A DNA stretch of 64,000 bases. Source: Ophiodon elongatus (lineage: Eukaryota; Chordata; Actinopteri; Perciformes; Hexagrammidae). This document shows positions 48,850 to 59,803 of the stretch, in pieces (the first letter of the stretch is position 1; the number at the start of each line of letters is the position of its first letter). The notes under the pieces are model-generated. The model was not told where the DNA came from, did no database searches, and saw nothing but the letters and a program-made list of their open reading frames with translations. Location: positions 127,001 through 191,000 of the forward strand of contig JACSYO010002106.1 in the NCBI GenBank assembly GCA_016806645.1. The letters are read 5' to 3'. Both the position numbers and the translations under genes were made by a program.

Positions 48850-49925
48850 AGTGGCGCAAGCCTGTGGTCCGTGAACTGCGGCAAGTTAACCACAGTTAGA
48901 CAGAATCCCACCGGAAACCAGGCCATTTAGCTCTAGAAAATAAAGGCACACGTCTTTTCGTTGTGACATAAAGATAAAAAAAAAATGTTTCAGTACTCTT
49001 TGAGTTCAAATACATAACGTGGCAATTTGCACTAGCCTATATCAAATCAAACTTCTCCCATGTCTTCATGTCATCATTTGACTGAGGTGAGGTTACGCAA
49101 GATCAGTCCTCCAGGGAGCGGACCAATATGTAGCAGTGGGATTTGTTTCATGTAGAGTTAATATCGTGACAGCTCCGATGGACTCGAGAAAAAAACGCAG
49201 CAAAAGTGTCCTGATTGAGGGATAAAACATGATGAAGTGCCCTCTTGGATGCCCTTAAAGAGTTAACATCAAGAAGTGTGATGGTGGGCCACCCTACATA
49301 CTAGAAAACTTTATGCGTGCTGGTGCCCTAACTTTTCTTTCGCCCCTGCTCCTCAAACAGCCTGGGTACAGCACTGGTTGGCACCTTGTGAAATGTAGTT
49401 GTGTGAAGTATAATTCAACTGTTTTTTTTTTTGTTTGTTTTTTTTTAAATCATCATATCTTGCCTCAAGCACGAAGTTCTCCAAACCAGAGTTTTGTCCA
49501 AATAGGGACAGATTCAGCTGGGAAGGCCCCATTCGCCCCGTTCTCTGTGTATTGTCTTTTACTACCTGCTCCATTTTTACTGTGTCTAATAGTTTGTGGT
49601 TATTCTGTTTAACAGAAATGGAACACTCCAACGCATTATTGAGTAAAACAATGAAGGTATTCAATTAGATTTGTTCATCGACATTTGACACCAGACTACA
49701 ACTAAAAAGGCAGGAGTCTCTTATGATCAAGAATCAGAGTTTTAGCTTACATTGTCCTTTAGCGGTGCACATAAATCAAATTATTTCAAATAATTGGTTG
49801 GGAAATTATTATTCTACGTGACAGATAGCCTACATAACGCTTTGCAAATAGGGACTTTTATTTTTGAAGCCAAAGCGGAAGTAGAGCTGCGTTACCGCAG
49901 CTGGCTTCACTCTGGTCGACTCATC
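48850..49925. other. Geneless spacer
   Basis: Poly-T tract at 49422-49446. No exon recognised. Confidence 0.5.
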
Positions 49926-49928
49926 CCG

Positions 49929-50047
<119 letters not shown>

Positions 50048-50549
50048 CTCGAGGCGTGAGAGCAGCGTTCTCTTCGACATGTTTCTTGTGAGCCCAGAGA
50101 TGGAATCCTTTCAATTCACTTCAGGTCCTGCAAGTGTTCTGCTTCAGGGGAAATCACAATAATACATAAATGAGGCTCATTGTTTCACAAACTGGGGGCA
50201 AATTAACAACAACAAAAAACAAAACTCTACTCTGCATTCCTTCTTTCATGATGCAATATTTCTATATCAGACTTTATCCTCCCAGTAAAATGTGCTCCTG
50301 GAAGAGGGAACCGGTCTGTCACACAATGATCACTGTAGCCTTTTTATTTATTTTTTACTATTATCGTGGGAGATATACAATCTCAAGAGACTGTATATCT
50401 GTTCAATAGGTCCGCAGGAGATTATCACCGGCTCTGTGTTTACACATCTTCCATGTGGGAATGATGTTCATCCATCACAGCTCTGTATGTAATGTACCAC
50501 CTCAATCGATGTGGGGTTCGCTAACATAATAACGGCATTGTGAAATTAA

Positions 50550-51075
50550 ATGACAATGATGAGGCCACCCAGAGGATGGAGGGGAGGGACCTATCTGTCC
50601 TACACCTCAATGTGGGGAGTCCAGAACCGCCAAGCTGGCGGTTTACACCAGCGTACTGACTCTGTCCTACTTGTGAATGACATCGGATTCGAAGACGTTC
50701 GCGTCTCCAGCTCCGGCTCCCGGGTTTCCACACAGCTGAGACGACACTGTCCGTGACGCCTCAGGACATATAGAATGAACCTCAAACAGGGAGACAGGAC
50801 AGAACGTCCCTGCCACGGAGTCAGGACATTTCCACTTCCTGCTGTGGGAGGAAGTCCTCCTTTCTTCCCTCAGGAAAAACCCTACAGAGCTTCAGAGCTC
50901 AGACCAGCCGCCTCAGAGACAGGTTCCCCCCCAGGCTGGTAGACTACTGCACTATAATCAGCCATATTGTAGATTAGATTGCCATTGGTCTTATTGCTTC
51001 TTCTCATATATGTTTTGAGGGGCGAGAGAGGTCAGATGCATTTCATTGCATTTGAATGTACAACTTTTAATGTAT
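50550..51075 (+). mobile_element. Non-LTR retrotransposon 3' region, decayed
   Basis: ACCTATCTGTCCTACACCTC AATG (50589-50612), AACGTCCCTGCCACGGAGTC (50801-50820) and CCTCAGAGACAGGTTCCCCC CCAGGCTGGTAGACTACTGC ACTAT (50911-50955; translates to RDRFPPRLVDYCT with a one-base shift) lead to a TTTCATTGCATTTGAATGTA CAAC end (51040-51064). It looks like the 3' end of a LINE with broken frames. Family uncertain. Confidence 0.5.
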
Positions 51076-51264
51076 GTATGCGGAGTGCAGTAAATATATG
51101 TGAGGACATGAACCGCCAACGCTGGTGAATGCATCTGAAGTGAGTGGGTATAGGAAACATTAGCAAATGGCCCAATATTTAGTGGCCAGATATAAACACG
51201 TATTTGGTGGAGAGACCTAACGTGTCACGTTACACCAGCGAGACATTATGCGCACTAACGCAGG

Positions 51265-51685
51265 GGCCGTTTCAGGTGGGGGCCGAGTGAAGCCGATGTA
51301 CATTAAAACCTGCATTCTCTCTCCTGACCACCAGGGGGCGACTCCTCTGGTTGTATAGAAGTCTATGAGAATATGACTCTACTTCTCTTGATTTATTCCC
51401 TCAGTAAACATTGTAAACATGAGTTTATGTCTCAATCTCTAGTTTCAAGTCTTCTTCAATACAGCATGATGTTCATTTAGTAAATTATGGTCCATTTAGA
51501 GTCAAACAGACCATAAAGAGGGGATGCTTTAGGGCGGGGCTACTGTGATTGACAGGTCACTGACGCTCTACGTCACTCCTCATTCTGGTAACCTCCGTTC
51601 ATCGGTTGCAAAAACTCGAAGATGGCGACGCCGAAATCGCCGAACTCACAAACCAATGAGTGACATCACGATGATACGTCCACTT
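51265..51685 (+). repeat. Dispersed family X copy
   Basis: GCATTCTCTCTCCTGACCAC CAGGGGGCGACTCC to CAAACCAATGAGTGACATCA CGATGATACGTCCAC. It is the most complete copy without the 38.9 kb extra segment and gives the family length, about 420 bp. Confidence 0.9.
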
Positions 51686-52805
51686 ATTATATATAGCAAC
51701 GTTACAAGACTTATATAACGTTACTATATCCAGCAGCAAAAGTGAGCAGCTGCTCACACGCTAGATCCAGACCTGAAGCCAGACAGACAGGCAGGCAGGC
51801 AGACAGATAGACAGACAGACATTCCTTGCTTTAATATTTAAATGTTAAGATATGAAAATTATTGAATTATGTCACTATTTTCAGTCACTGTACTCCCAAA
51901 AAGCTCCAAACGCAGTTATATGAAACTCAACTGTTATACCACTTCCTGTGTACTTCTACTTCAGAGGAAAACATTGTAGTACTACCTGACAAAAAAATAT
52001 TAATAATCAGATTCAGATTTTACTCACAAAATATACAATTACAATATGATGCATTGTTATTCATTATTATCTACCCAGCATCATATTAGAATTGATAGCT
52101 CAGCCTTGGACAGACGTTGAGTAAAGTTAAGTACATTGTGCCTCTCGTAGTAATAATAACATAACATAAGCTACGTTACGTAAGCGACGTAGTGACGTTA
52201 CATAACTCAACATTAGTCAGCGATGGCTTTTGGTTTCAGGTGGGACACCAACACATGTCATGTAATATATTTCAGGTGTAGCAGTAGACACACACTTAGA
52301 TTCCAACCAATAATAAAAAAAAAATGAAATAACATACAAATCATTTTCTGAGCTACATATTGAATTCATAGGAGTCAGATCCCCTTTGCATCGCCAGCAG
52401 GTTCCCGCAGGATGCAGCGTCTGTCCTGTGATGACAGCAGGGTGGGGGGGTGGGGGGTGAAGGGAGGTATTTAGAGCTAATGAGGAGGCGGTCCGCACTG
52501 CAATTAGCACTTTATTGTGCGGAGCAGCATTCACCTGAAGAGAAGCTGTGAATGTCCTTCCTGATGAGAAGAAGGGGGGGAGGGGGGGGGCCGGGGGGGG
52601 GAACAGTCCCATTGGCCCTGTCTCAGCTGAAGCTGGCTCATCTGCAGGATGAGGACCCGGTGGATGCTCAGCACCGCCAGGTGGACTGAACCTGATCCTC
52701 GGAGGATCGCGTCTCACTCACACCAAAGCTCGAATCCACTTGAGACACATCGGATCGTCTCGTGTCATCAGCCTCAGCAGCCCTGCTCAAAGGCTGCTGT
52801 TCCAA

Positions 52806-52807
<2 letters not shown>
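51686..52807. other. Geneless spacer
   Basis: A CAGACAGGCAGGCAGGCAGA CAGATAGACAG simple repeat lies at 51783-51821. G-rich tracts lie at 52441-52459 and 52573-52600. No exon recognised. Confidence 0.5.

Positions 52808-52861
<54 letters not shown>
52808..52861. repeat. (TG)n microsatellite
   Basis: Perfect GT run of about 54 bp. Confidence 0.98.
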
Positions 52862-52863
<2 letters not shown>

Positions 52864-54420
52864 ATAGGCCACTTAAATCTGACAGCACAGACTTGAGTCA
52901 TAAATGTCCACAGTTCACTTCATGTGCATCATATGTAACATGTTACATTTCAGTCTTGTATATTGCATGTCATTTTTATTTTTATTCCTATTTATATTTT
53001 CCCAGCGACTGTTTAATTTTATTTTGCCACTTGTATTCGAACGAAGTACATTTTATGATTAGTAATCCACTGACAGTTTTTTCTTTTTATTTATTATTTG
53101 CAATTCCTAAACAACTGCTGAAACTTTTCGTCAAAACTACACAAAAAAACATTCAAAATATATTACATCTCTTGTACAAAAAAATGACATAAACTCAACT
53201 AAAAAATAGTATAAAAAAAAACTATACAAACAAACACTAAATAAATATGTCTTGCACAATCCCAACTGCAGTATTAAACCCTATTATCTCGAGACTTTTG
53301 CTAATTTCATTTGCAGCGTGCTGTAAACGTAGACTGAATACAAATGTGTTCACTGTTTGCCATATTGGATGCAGGAGCATTTTAATAATTGTGCCAGCTT
53401 CTGTTTCTTGGCAATCACAAATAAAAATGTATCAAGACCAGAGCAACAAAGCAAATGAAGCCAATGCAGACTGCTGGAATCATATGAAAGTGATGATGAA
53501 TGACGATGAAACTAAAGCTAATCTATCTCTGATCTAAATTATTTTCTCCTGTGTTCATGACTAAAGAACAGGTGAAAAAAAAAAAAAACATTTGCCAGGA
53601 TAATTCCCTCGTTTCTTTTCTCTTTTTAATCGGTTGAAACCAGGTAGAAAAGAAGTCACGCAGAAAAGAGAAAACGTTTTTCTTCTCACCGGCCTCTCAG
53701 TGCTTCCGTAGTTATCTTATGCATGTGCAATGGGAATGTTAACGAGCTCAAGGTCAAAAGGTCAACATAAACTAAATCAGAAAAAAATGAAATATCGACT
53801 TTTATAGTAGTTGTGTGACAGCTGGTCCATCACAGGAAACCAGACCCCCCCCCCCCATTCCTCAGCCATGTGGTCCAGATTATCCAATCAGCACCCAGAC
53901 CTGCATTCTGACAGAAAATGATCAACACATGGGTCAACTTACTTGTTGCTTCAGAGCGAATGAGTGAATGAAAAGAAGCTGGACTCCTCCCCTCATGGCT
54001 GTGATCTATGTTACAGAATCAGAAATGAGAAGTGTTACAGTTATTCCTGATTGGCCCACAAGGTGGCAGCAAATATATTGACTGACCGTGTGACGCTTTA
54101 AGTGAGTGATTAGGAAGATGAAGATGAACACCAAGTGTAAAACATCATGTCTTTGTTCATATTGTTGACATGATTGGTGTACATATATGTACGTGTACAC
54201 CAATCAAGTCGATTAATACCAGACTGGATGATGATACTTTGCATGTTTAAAGACATGACAATACAAGTGTATTAGTACAACAACATGCTTTACATATAAG
54301 ACCAGACGATAAAGACAAGATATACAATCAACACAAAACACATTCATGTTGGATGGCTCACATGTGAACATGTTTTCTCTCTGCATGTTTTGCATCAATT
54401 GTTTTTCACTGAATGTGTGC
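52862..54420. other. Geneless spacer
   Basis: AT-rich sequence without recognised exon. Poly-A at 53576-53588 and poly-C at 53846-53857. Confidence 0.5.
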
Positions 54421-54421
54421 A

Positions 54422-54690
54422 TATAGACAGGATACTCTGTGCATTTCCCTCTGCCGTATTGAAAATATATAAGCTACCGCCAGGTGGGGCCAAAGAGAGG
54501 AATGATCAACCCGGAGTGACTGAACAAACCTGGATGTGTTCTGGTGAAGAGAGAAACTGGAGCTGATGGTTCCTCGTCTTCAAAATGTAGCTGATTAGCA
54601 GCTAATTTGTAACCTCACTGTTACAACACGTCATGATCAGCAACTCTAACGCTGAGCCGTGCTGATCCTGAAACAGCTGAGAGCAGTATT
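54422..54690 (+). repeat. Duplicated block A, copy 1
   Basis: ACAGGATACTCTGTGCATTT, TATAAGCTACCGCCAGGTGG GGCCAA, GAACAAACCTGGATGTGTTC TGGTGAAGAG, GGAGCTGATGGTTCCTCG and CGTCATGATCAGCAACT align with 56702-56930. A short piece (CTGATCCTGAAACAGCTGAG AGC, 54662-54684) also resembles 59266-59289 in the carbonic anhydrase upstream region. Confidence 0.75.
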
Positions 54691-54746
54691 ACAACATTAC
54701 AGTATTACAGTATTACAGTATTACAGCGTTACAACATTACAGTAAT
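54686..54746. repeat. (ATTACAGT)n/(ATTACAAC) short array
   Basis: Tandem ATTACAGT units with ATTACAAC variants. The same motif occurs at 55147-55205 and at 61343-61385 in the carbonic anhydrase intron 2. Confidence 0.9.
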
Positions 54747-54748
54747 TT

Positions 54749-55370
54749 GCCCAGACAGTCTCCCATCAACATTGTCCCTGAGGAGGCCAAGTTTGACCCG
54801 ACTCTGAAGCTGATAGATATATAGATATATAGACATATATCTATATATATACCTCATGTATTTACCCTTATTTCCACATACATTTACCGCGTTTCATTTT
54901 TCTTCCAAATGAACCAAAACACTGAAGTGAGGAAGATCTTGGGTTGATAATACAATGAACAGCATTTAAATCATACCCTCTAAACTACAAATAAATGTGG
55001 TTTTGAATTGAAATCAAACACGATTCCTCAGCCTGTTTACAAGATATTATGTCAACGCTGATCTCAAAGGAAACCATGAACTGCATCTTTAGATAGATGG
55101 GTAAAATAACACTAAACGGAAACGATATTGACTCTTCCGGCCCATTAGTATTACAGTATTATAGTATTACAGTATTACAGTATTACAGTATTACAACATT
55201 ACAGTAAACTTTATCTGTCTGTCTGCTTTGGGCCTCCACCCCTGCTGCATGTACTGGGGCAGATAAGAGCGTATCTAGAGGCCAACAGGACATCAGCACC
55301 ACCTCACCCTGCTGCACTGACACTGTTTGTCCAACATTCATCCAATAGTGCGTGTCAATATAAACTTAAT
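54749..55370 (+). pseudogene. Partial duplicate of carbonic anhydrase exon 2 and intron 2
   Basis: 54749-54810 matches exon 2 (60787-60848) with a single difference (GAG for AAG in the codon after VP). The rest of exon 2 and its donor are missing; after a TA-rich stretch the copy resumes at 54840 with intron 2 sequence (61033-61535), including the ATTACAGT array. Identity to the gene is very high by eye, so the duplication is fairly recent. It cannot encode carbonic anhydrase: it lacks exon 1, the end of exon 2 and all zinc ligands. Confidence 0.92.
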
Positions 55371-55374
55371 AAAT

Positions 55375-55880
55375 TACATATGACTTAAAATGTGTATTAT
55401 TTATGCAACATAAAGAAACAACATAGAATATATACTCTCTGACTGTTTATTATTGCAGCAGCAACCGAGGTCAAACAGAAGTTACCATGAAGCACCATCA
55501 GGACCAGCAGAGACTGACCGGTACACTTCACAGTGAAAACCCCATGGAAGGGAGACTTCACTGATTTAGTGTCAAGACAAATGAAAAACAGAAGCCGAGA
55601 TATCCTGAGTCACCGTGTTGTGGTTCAAGCTCCAAAGAAATCTGGATGCTGTATTTCCCATGATGCACCTCAATGGTCTTTGATTAGACCCTCCCCGACT
55701 GGTGGCAAACAACCACATCTTTCAAACTCCACACCTCCGCTTTGTAACACTGCCGTTCTGTTGGTGCTGTTTTTTTAATTTTTTATCTTTGACTGTTGTG
55801 ATTTGTTTACATCATTTCAGTTGTCACATACATGGTAGCCTATTCATACATGAACTTTGACCTCTGCATTTAATCCATCC
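55375..55880. other. Geneless spacer
   Basis: An AT-rich stretch then moderately GC-rich sequence around 55530-55730. No exon recognised. Confidence 0.45.
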
Positions 55881-55970
55881 AGTGGGCTGCTGTAAACACC
55901 CCAACTTGGGGTTCAGTGTCTTAAAGGACTACCCGCTCCACTTACCCCCAGAGCCACTGCCTTCATGGCT
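55880..55970. repeat. CTTGGGG-family repeat fragment
   Basis: CAACTTGGGGTTCAGTGTCT TAAAGGACTACCCGCTCCAC TTACCCCCAGAGCCACTGCC matches the family at 8690-8830. Confidence 0.6.
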
Positions 55971-56214
55971 TGCTGTTATAAATTTGTATTATCTAAGCTA
56001 ATCACATCACTGTGACATCATCAGTGAAGACTGCCCTCCTCCCAAAAAATGACCCCATACATGTACAACCAATATATATTCATTGTTAAACAGCAGCTTC
56101 CAGTGGCTGTACAAATTAAGACAGGAGCAAAGGAAGAGGTCAGTTGAGGAAATATAAAGACGGACAAAGTTGGCAAAGGGAGGAGGTCAGGGTGGATGGA
56201 TGGGTGAAACAAAC

Positions 56215-56460
56215 ACAGGACTTTAACACAGGAGAACGCTAGTAGGGGAACCTTGTGGTTAACTTTGGTAACATACATTATGGAAAAAACATACTTATTT
56301 TAATCCTAAATCATGATCTTTAAACCCAACCAAGTAGTTTTGTTAGCTTAACAACCAAGTAGCTTTGTTAGCTTAACAGAGCAAGTAGTTTTGTTAGCTT
56401 AACAAGCAAGTAGTTTTGTTAGCTTAACAAGCAAGTAGTTTTGTTGCCTAAAATGAACGT
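56215..56460 (+). repeat. Family Y copy with short 25-26 bp tandem array
   Basis: GGACTTTAACACAGGAGAAC GCT and CATACTTATTTTAATCCTAA ATCATGATCTTTAAACCCAA CC match family Y. From 56323 the unit AACCAAGTAGTTTTGTTAGC TTAAC repeats about five times to 56455. Confidence 0.75.
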
Positions 56461-56469
56461 GTAATGTGA

Positions 56470-56700
56470 AGAGTAGGATACACATGTGAACTGAAAACAC
56501 ATGTGATTATTTCAGTAGAGTGACACAGTGAATCCCCACATGTGAAAAATACATGTGTTTTTCATGTGAACGGCAAACATGTGACAAGTAGGCTGCACGC
56601 GTGACCTCAAAACACATGATTATTTCACATGTGAACACATTAAAACCCAAGGGGTTTTTTTCCGTTTTTTTCCCACATGTGAAAAACATGTACTTAATGT
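56470..56700. repeat. ACATGTGAA-rich repeat
   Basis: Repeated CACATGTGA and ACATGTG motifs in both orientations (for example ACACATGTGAACTGAAAACA at 56480 and TTTTCCCACATGTGAAAAAC at 56667). Looks like a familiar fish repeat; class not determined. Confidence 0.5.
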
Positions 56701-56701
56701 G

Positions 56702-56930
56702 TGCAGATAGCCAGGATACTCTTGTACATTGCCCCCTGCCATAATGATACTCTATAAGCTACCACCAAATGGGGCCAATGAGAGGAATGACAAACCTTTG
56801 AACAAACCTGGATGTGTTCTGGTGAAAAGAGAAAGTGGAGCTGATGGTTCCTTGGCTGCAAAATATATCTGCAGCTAATTTGTTCCTTAATATTATCACA
56901 AGTCATGATCATCAACTTCAATGGTTACCT
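56702..56930 (+). repeat. Duplicated block A, copy 2
   Basis: CCAGGATACTCTTGTACATT, TATAAGCTACCACCAAATGG GGCCAA, GAACAAACCTGGATGTGTTC TGGTGAA and GTCATGATCATCAACT align with 54422-54650 with more divergence than the exon 2 duplication. Confidence 0.75.
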
Positions 56931-56977
56931 CCACAATAGGAGGGATGCCGTCTCCACTGTGAGGGCCCTCACACATC
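56929..56977 (-). CDS. Exon-like 49-bp sequence, unidentified
   Basis: Minus strand: ...CTACTACCATTTCAG, then G and ATGTGTGAGGGCCCTCACAG continuing to ATTGTGGAG, then GTAACC. Acceptor-like and donor-like edges bracket an open stretch that reads MCEGPHSGDGIPPIVE with third positions rich in G/C, in AT-rich surroundings. It sits at the edge of block A copy 2 and is missing from copy 1. Protein family not recognised; it could be a relic of a gene carried with the duplication. Confidence 0.25.
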
Positions 56978-57059
56978 CTGAAATGGTAGTAGTTGTGAAA
57001 CAAGCGTTTAGATCCTTCACATGATATCACAGATGAAAAATAACAAAGGTTCCAAATTC

Positions 57060-57300
57060 ATAAAATCTACACTCTAAACAATTTCACTGTAAAATAACGG
57101 TAAAATACTGGCAGCACAGATGCCAGTAATTTACAGTTATTTTACGGTGCAGCTATTGTAATTTATTCTAACAGTATCTTGTTGTATATTGGTTTGCAGT
57201 GTGTGATAGTAGAATAACTGGTTTTAAGGTAATTTTACAGTATATACCAGCATGTTACCGTTTTAAAGGGCAATAAAATCTGTTACTTTTGCATTTAATT
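57060..57300. repeat. Dispersed repeat rich in TTTACAGT/ACTGTAAA
   Basis: ACTGTAAAATAACGGTAAAA TACTGGCAGCA, TTTACAGTTATTTTACGGTG CAGC, GTAATTTTACAGTATATACC. Inverted-repeat-rich, MITE-like, and familiar from other fish genomes; class not determined. Confidence 0.55.
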
Positions 57301-57634
57301 CCCCACACCTAAAAAAAAGAGTAGAAAACACAATAATTCATATACAATACAATATTTCTGTCATGTATTTGTCCTCAATCGTTTATATTGTTTGTATTTA
57401 TTGTATAGTTGACTTTGTAAGACAAATAATATTACAGTGACTCACTGAACATTTAAATTTCCACCACTTCACAGAAAATACTGTATTATGCTGATGAATT
57501 ACAGTTATCTGCCGCTATGGGTAACCGATGGCAACTGTTAATTTACATGCAAAGGATGAATATTTAACTGTATGTTTCAGTTATTAAAGCAATTCATTCG
57601 TGTCAAGTGAAATCGGCAGCCGTGTGATATTCAG

Positions 57635-57730
57635 ATCCTTTACCTAAATTTTACTCGCTACAAGTAAGTAAAAGTACAGAATCAGAAGAAATGTACAAAA
57701 GTAAAAATATGCAATATGAAGAATGGCATA
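57635..57730. repeat. 'AAGTAAAAGTAC' repeat fragment
   Basis: CAGATCCTTTACCTAAATTT TACTCGCTACAAGTAAGTAA AAGTAC matches the family at 31490-31760. Confidence 0.6.
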
Positions 57731-57774
57731 TTTCAGTTTGATATTGTAGTTTTATTACAATTTAATTAGAATTT

Positions 57775-57850
57775 TAAAAGACAGAGAGTAACCTGACGGG
57801 ATCAGGGATCGAACCCAGGCCCCATAGCCAGAACACCACCGTGCAGACGG
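57775..57850 (-). repeat. Short repeat with tRNA B-box-like end
   Basis: Minus strand: GCACGGTGGTGTTCTGGCTA TGGGGCCTGGGTTCGATCCC. GGGTTCGATCCC looks like a B box, and the GCACGGTGGTG start recalls a common fish repeat, but there is no cloverleaf. Confidence 0.5.
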
Positions 57851-58136
57851 GGGGGGGGGGGATACATTTGAGAAAAAAAACTAGATGAAACTGCTCACAA
57901 CAAGCTCTGTGGATTATCTTGAGTGATGATTTCTGGGAAAAGACATTGCTGTTGAGTCTTTCAAATGTGTTTTTCTGGTCGCTTTGAGCACCACATGCCA
58001 AAGCACAGGTAAGAGGATAAATATGGATTTTAGATTTTTTGGGTAAACTGAAGGAGAGTGTCAGGGGAGAGTGTTTTCAGTGATAGTAAAACTTGAGAAC
58101 ATCTTGGGATGGGATCACACGGGTGGTGATGCCAAA

Positions 58137-58553
58137 TCAGACCAGGGGTACAAAGTGTGTGGAGGATGGAGGGGTGGGGGGCAATGGATCTTCCTTACTT
58201 CCTACCCCTCTACTTCCTGTGCCCTTGCTCGTACCACACCCATCGTCGAGCTCAGCCCTAATTTTGATCAGACAGACGGAAATACAAACACCTGGCGAAG
58301 TACTCCAAACCTCCTCTGTGGTACTTCCTGGTACAGGTGTCTCCAGGACCACATTGTGCCATGAGGACTCACACACAGACCTAAGATGACCAGTGTCACC
58401 GTTGCAGCGGATGATCATGTTGATTGGGCATTCTTTGCCGTAGTATACCATCAAATAACTGACACAAAAGATTTCAATATTAGAAATATCAATAATGTTT
58501 TGCCTTAAGTAGTTACATGTCGGTAACATCATTTGTAGCCATCTACTGAGCAT
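58137..58553 (-). CDS. Unidentified open frame, possible exon
   Basis: A 138-codon minus-strand frame from an ATG at 58553 to TGA at 58137. The part after an acceptor-like TTTTGTGTCAG (about 58460) reads YLMVYYGKECPINMIIRCNG DTGHLR and onward to VCLIKIRAELDDGCGTSKG, with balanced composition and three cysteines in the first 60 residues. I do not recognise it. The upstream part looks non-coding. It may be a decayed exon of an old gene near the carbonic anhydrase, or a retrotransposon piece read from the wrong strand, since a LINE tail follows at 58560. Confidence 0.25.
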   Translation of the reverse strand: MLSRWLQMMLPTCNYLRQNIIDISNIEIFCVSYLMVYYGKECPINMIIRCNGDTGHLRSVCESSWHNVVLETPVPGSTTEEVWSTSPGVCISVCLIKIRAELDDGCGTSKGTGSRGVGSKEDPLPPTPPSSTHFVPLV

Positions 58554-58559
58554 CAGGGA

Positions 58560-58790
58560 TGGGGGTGAGAAGGGGTGCCTGTGGAGCTCAAGTCTGGCAT
58601 GAGATACAGATCAGCTGCCGACCCAGCAGACTCCAGAGCAGCTTCTCAGGCTGTGGGACTCTTATCGTTTATTTGTGTGCTTTTGTGTTTTGTTATGGAG
58701 CCAAATGACACTGCAATCTGCATTTTGTTGTGCGACCCTGTTGGGACAATGACAATAAAATAACTGTGCAACCTGCTAGAGGCTCCTGTT
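58560..58790 (+). mobile_element. Non-LTR retrotransposon 3' tail (Rex1-like end)
   Basis: GGCATGAGATACAGATCAGC, CTGTGGGACTCTTATCG and the terminal GTTGTGCGACCCTGTTGGGA CAATGACAATAAAATAACTG have the form of a fish LINE end (...CAATGACAATAAA). Body missing. Confidence 0.65.
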
Positions 58791-58989
58791 CTGTTACCAT
58801 GGATACTGTTACCTGGATAACTGAAAGAGAAGTTCTTATCTTGATGACTGAAGCCACAGCTTATTTTATAAAGAGCAGCTTTTTTGTTGATATTTCAATG
58901 TTTTAAAAAAGCTAAACCGTTAATTAACGTATGGACCAGCATGTATAAGGTTGTAACAATTTCTTTTTACAGGTTGAATTAATGTGAAT

Positions 58990-59663
58990 GAATATTAATA
59001 ATTAACGAAACGTTCGGGAGTGGTGGTGGGGGTGCGGTGGGGTGGGGGGCGGTGCTCTCCATCAGACCTCTCCGCCCGGCCCTGCACAGAGCCGCAGGCA
59101 AGCACGTCCCGCGTGCAGCCTTCATGAAGCAGCACCGCGAGGATAACCGGGGTCAAAGACGGCTGGCAAGAGGTGAAAAGAAAAATGTCGACCTCAGGAT
59201 ATTGCACTGAAATCCGCTGGACCGCAGCTTCCTCCCGCGGCGCCGCTCCGCACGCCGAACCCGAGCTGATCCTGGAACAGCCGAGAGCGGCGCGGCGAGC
59301 CGGGCGCTGAAGGATGGAGGTGATGAATGCGCGTCCGTCTCTGCCCGGGAGCGGGGAGACTCGGGGATGAGGAGATAAAATAACACACATCTCTTCAACA
59401 ATCTGCCTCCGAATATTCCGAAACAAAGGGAGTGAGAGGAAGAGGAGAGGAAGAGGAGGAGAGGAGGAGGAGGAGGAGAGGAGAGGAGAGGAGAGCAGAG
59501 GAGGACGCCTCCATCTCTGGATGGCTGCGCCGTCCTCCGGATGGTCCGGCCCGCTGGAGGACCGACAAGCCAAACCCACCCGGTGTGAGCCTGCCTATAT
59601 AAAGCCGAGCAGCAGCAGCCTTTCAGCCCGGTGACCGTCACCAGATCATCATCATCACCACCA

Positions 59664-59697
<34 letters not shown>

Positions 59698-59769
59698 GCC
59701 TCCTTCCGACCCGACCCGGGATTAATCTCTGTTTCGTGTCAGCAGGACAGCACACAGCGGGGAGCAGCC
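58990..59769 (+). promoter_or_regulatory. cahz: Carbonic anhydrase promoter and 5' UTR
   Basis: TATATAAA at 59596-59603 is a well-placed TATA box about 167 bp before the ATG, within a CpG-rich region (59040-59620). A purine-rich (GAGGA)n tract lies at 59440-59505 just upstream. The presumed 5' UTR includes a CATCATCATC triplet array (59643-59697). The context just before the start codon is GGAGCAGCCATGT. A TSS near 59627-59635 is expected from the TATA position; it cannot be read directly. Confidence 0.8.
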
Positions 59770-59803
59770 ATGTCTCACGGATGGGGATACGGACCGACTA
59801 ACG
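59770..59803 (+). CDS. cahz: Cytosolic carbonic anhydrase (cahz/ca2-like), exon 1
   Basis: The gene encodes a zinc enzyme that interconverts carbon dioxide and bicarbonate in the cytosol (red cell, gill and kidney roles in fish). Exon 1 codes MSHGWGYGPTN plus one base of Gly12 and ends ACG then GTGAGG. There is no signal peptide, which fits the cytosolic CA1/2/3/13 group; the MSH-WGYGP start is typical of fish blood/general cytosolic forms. Six exons in the window (34, 198, 119, 93, 63 and 156 nt; 221 codons in frame) match the vertebrate CA2 layout, with a family length of about 260, so the final exon of about 39 residues is to the right of 64000. Catalytic residues seen are His64, His94, His96, Glu106, His119 and the TTPP threonines. 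Which cytosolic paralogue it is needs a tree. Confidence 0.95.

Noticed and set aside
57775..57850. tRNA gene on the minus strand (GGGTTCGATCCC B-box-like)
   Set aside because: No acceptor stem, D arm or anticodon arm could be paired; it fits a dispersed repeat better.
58995..59755. Two overlapping minus-strand open frames of about 195-200 codons over the carbonic anhydrase promoter
   Set aside because: They lie across the GC-rich promoter, purine tract and triplet repeat, show low-complexity S/P/L/M runs, and match no family.
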